Part shown: in pieces, positions 22,128 through 22,134 of the stretch
Layout of the letters: every line of letters begins with the position of its first letter
How positions within the stretch are numbered: position 1 is the first letter of the stretch
NCBI GenBank assembly: GCA_964483105.1
Contig: CAYZZU010000037.1
Coordinates: 1 to 22,134, forward strand
DNA from: CAYZZU01 sp964483105
GTDB lineage: Bacteria; CG2-30-53-67
DNA: 22,134 nucleotides
Direction of reading: 5' to 3'
Notes under the pieces: generated by a model
Told to the model about the DNA's origin: nothing
Database searches by the model: none
What the model saw: the letters and a program-made list of their open reading frames with translations, nothing else
Translations under genes and position numbers: made by a program

Positions 22128-22134
22128 GAAGACC

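Noticed and set aside
22085..22134. A tRNA gene at the right end
   Set aside because: A stem with a seven-base loop is present, but the loop (GATACGA) lacks the U33 pattern of an anticodon loop, and no T-arm (GGTTC) is seen.

Overview
The window looks like the chromosome of a Gram-negative bacterium, moderately GC-rich. The mix of genes suggests the deltaproteobacterial (Desulfobacterota) or Nitrospirota-like range: an M48-LysM lipoprotein, HDOD and REC-GGDEF signalling proteins, sigma54-type promoters, and a large envelope-glycan locus with B12-binding radical SAM enzymes. The taxonomic guess is inference only. There is no rRNA, no recognisable tRNA and no CRISPR array.

Left part (1-2900). 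Two CRISPR genes lie on the minus strand: a Cas6-type crRNA endoribonuclease, then a CARF-domain protein of the NE0113/ring-nuclease-like group whose C-terminal half looks like a winged helix with an inserted four-cysteine cluster. A strong ribosome binding site at the very edge shows that a further minus-strand gene follows outside the window. Upstream of cas6 are a good sigma70-like promoter, a terminator-like hairpin with a T8 run, and a perfect palindrome; together they suggest an attenuated leader. A decayed IS1634-type transposase sits behind that.

Middle part (2824-6645). A plus-strand M48 metalloprotease/LysM lipoprotein has its own sigma70-like promoter. It converges with, and overlaps by 26 bp, a three-gene minus-strand signalling operon: a small HD-GYP-N-terminal-like protein, an HDOD protein and a REC-GGDEF protein. 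A close match to a sigma28 (FliA) promoter ends only seven bases before the first codon of this operon.

Right part (6770-22134). Everything on the plus strand looks like one surface-glycan locus. A sigma54-type promoter precedes a WlbA/WbpB-like sugar oxidoreductase and a WlbB/WbpD-like N-acetyltransferase, enzymes of 2,3-diacetamido-uronic acid synthesis. After a 191-base gap, a second and better sigma54-type promoter precedes a tightly packed run: TPR-glycosyltransferase, GT2, DUF2304 protein, GT-C-like membrane protein with TPR tail, B12-binding radical SAM, a second B12-binding radical SAM, asparagine-synthetase-like amidotransferase, two SAM methyltransferases, a third B12-binding radical SAM, and a membrane GT2. 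Many junctions overlap (ATGA) or are only 1-60 bases long.

A working picture is assembly of an envelope polysaccharide from amino-uronic sugars, possibly amidated by the AsnB-like enzyme and decorated by three radical SAM enzymes and two methyltransferases. No substrate can be read from the sequence. This radical-SAM-rich, sigma54-controlled glycan locus is the best candidate here for undescribed biology; the CARF-winged-helix protein with its leader is the second.
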